Below are positions 63,336 through 64,000 of a DNA stretch of 64,000 nucleotides, piece after piece. Source of the stretch: Streptomyces sp. PTY087I2. Lineage in GTDB: Bacteria > Actinomycetota > Actinomycetes > Streptomycetales > Streptomycetaceae. The translations under genes were made by a program, and so were the position numbers. The notes beneath the pieces are model-generated. The model had not been told where the DNA came from. It did not search any database and saw nothing but the letters and a program-made list of their open reading frames with translations. Numbering within the stretch: the first letter of the stretch is position 1; every line of letters begins with the position of its first letter. Location of the stretch: assembly GCF_001687325.1 (NCBI RefSeq), contig NZ_LZRD01000005.1, forward strand, positions 62,001 to 126,000, in the 5' to 3' direction.

Positions 63336-64000
63336 TGCAGCAGCAGCCTTTCGAGGATCCGGACGATGACGTCGGCGGTGAGGCCGAGGAAGGCGTACAC
63401 GACGAGACAGACGACGATCACGTCGGTCCGGAAGAACTCGCGGGCCTGGTTCATCAGGAACCCGATCCCGGCGTCGGCGTTGATCGACTCACCGAAGACG
63501 AGCGCGAGCCAGGCGGTCGCCAGCGAGTAGCGCAGACCGGTCATGGCCCCGGGCAGCGCCCCCGGCAGCACGACATGCCGAACCAGCCCCCATCGCCCGA
63601 GCCCCAACGACGTACCGGCTTCAATGAGTTGGGCATCGACTCCCCGAATGCCCGCGTACACGTTCAGATACAGATGAAAGGCCACCCCGAGGGCGATGAG
63701 GGCCACCTTGGGCGCCTCGCCGATCCCGAGCCAGATGATGAAGAGGGGGATGAGCCCGACCCAGGGCACGGTGCGCAGCATCTGTACGGTCGCGTCGACG
63801 AGATCCTCCCCGAGCCGCGAGAGCCCCGACACGAGCGCGAGCGCCGTCCCGACGACCCCGCCGAGCAGGAGCCCCACGACCACCCGCTGGAGTGAGACCC
63901 CCATCGCGGCGGGAAGCGTCCCGTCGGCCATCAGATCGGCGCCGGCGCGGGCGATGGTCCCGGGCGAGGCGAGCACATCGGGATCGAGTACCCCGGTGGC
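63308..64000 (-). CDS. ssuC: Sulfonate ABC transporter permease, N-terminus off the window
   Basis: A membrane permease of the SsuC/TauC family, 230 residues visible. The frame is open through the window edge (ATGVLDPDVLASPG), so the GTG at 63976 is internal. Segments: VVGLLLGGVVGTALALVSGL, TVPWVGLIPLFIIWLGIGEA, GVAFHLYLNVYAGIRGVD, and the cytoplasmic coupling loop LPGALPGAMTGLRYSLATAW typical of the EAA motif. Starts of the binding-protein-dependent transport fold are missing. Confidence 0.92.
   Translation of the reverse strand, partial: ATGVLDPDVLASPGTIARAGADLMADGTLPAAMGVSLQRVVVGLLLGGVVGTALALVSGLSRLGEDLVDATVQMLRTVPWVGLIPLFIIWLGIGEAPKVALIALGVAFHLYLNVYAGIRGVDAQLIEAGTSLGLGRWGLVRHVVLPGALPGAMTGLRYSLATAWLALVFGESINADAGIGFLMNQAREFFRTDVIVVCLVVYAFLGLTADVIVRILERLLLQWRPTFTGQ

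Noticed and set aside
63308..63976. GTG at 63976 as the start of ssuC
   Set aside because: The frame continues upstream to the window edge with permease-like sequence, so the gene is truncated by the window rather than starting there.

Overview
The window is about 71% GC with GTG and TTG starts, tightly packed genes, GGAGG-type ribosome binding sites and many actinomycete-specific families (DUF397/HTH/ATPase module, degenerate Fic toxins, MurT/GatD, group III phosphofructokinase). This points to a Streptomyces chromosome, probably a core or sub-core region. No transposase, integrase, CRISPR array, rRNA or tRNA was recognised. The first gene (a DUF21/CNNM membrane protein) and the last (a sulfonate ABC permease) run off the edges.

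Layout. 1-1.9 kb: membrane protein, GNAT acetyltransferase, and a ribbon-helix-helix/Fic-like toxin-antitoxin pair. 1.9-7.5 kb: methyltransferase, then the biotin genes bioD-bioA-bioB, divergent from bioF. 7.5-9.4 kb: a DUF397 protein, an HTH regulator and a divergent RsbW-like ATPase. 9.5-11.2 kb: a LysR regulator divergent from a LysE exporter. 11.3-12 kb: a secreted NlpC/P60 hydrolase behind a c-di-AMP (ydaO-type) riboswitch. 12.3-15.6 kb: a ClpP paralogue lacking its catalytic His, an orphan YefM/Phd antitoxin, and a TetR regulator divergent from a membrane protein. 15.7-20.3 kb: urease operon ureABCFGD without ureE. 20.3-25.9 kb: DUF5959 protein, secreted Tap-like peptidase, NAD-dependent epimerase, PlsC acyltransferase, a 52-residue membrane protein and a CtaG-like oxidase assembly protein.

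26-29.9 kb: 6-phosphofructokinase, the lipid II amidation pair murT-gatD, and peptide deformylase. 29.9-32 kb: TetR regulator divergent from an acyl-CoA dehydrogenase. 32-36.2 kb: a minus-strand run of DUF389, DUF2252, XRE-cupin regulator, GNAT and glutathione peroxidase. 36.4-42.6 kb: a small zinc-knuckle protein, TesB thioesterase, a large DEAD-box helicase, a YdjM-like membrane protein and an ATP-dependent DNA ligase. 42.7-46 kb: type II NADH dehydrogenase-like protein and a membrane-anchored spermidine-synthase-like protein. 46-49.6 kb: an asymmetric heterodimeric ABC exporter. 49.8-54.5 kb: a Tat-exported GH109-like oxidoreductase and a three-module FAD/Fe-S oxidoreductase. 54.5-57.6 kb: MarR regulator divergent from an ABC exporter, then an unknown protein. 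57.7-58.9 kb: a 19-residue hydrophobic peptide gene and an MltG-like protein. 59-64 kb: flavoprotein monooxygenase and the sulfonate operon ssuC-ssuB-ssuA-ssuD.

The main regulatory structure seen directly is a set of inverted repeats in divergent promoter regions (bio, HTH/ATPase, LysR/LysE, YefM, urease, acyl-CoA dehydrogenase, MarR/ABC) and a series of long, often perfect terminator hairpins. The observations most worth a second look are the 19-residue peptide gene, the ClpP with Gln at the catalytic His position, the motif-less Fic protein, the exporter with one dead ATP site and the cysteine-rich tail on BioB.
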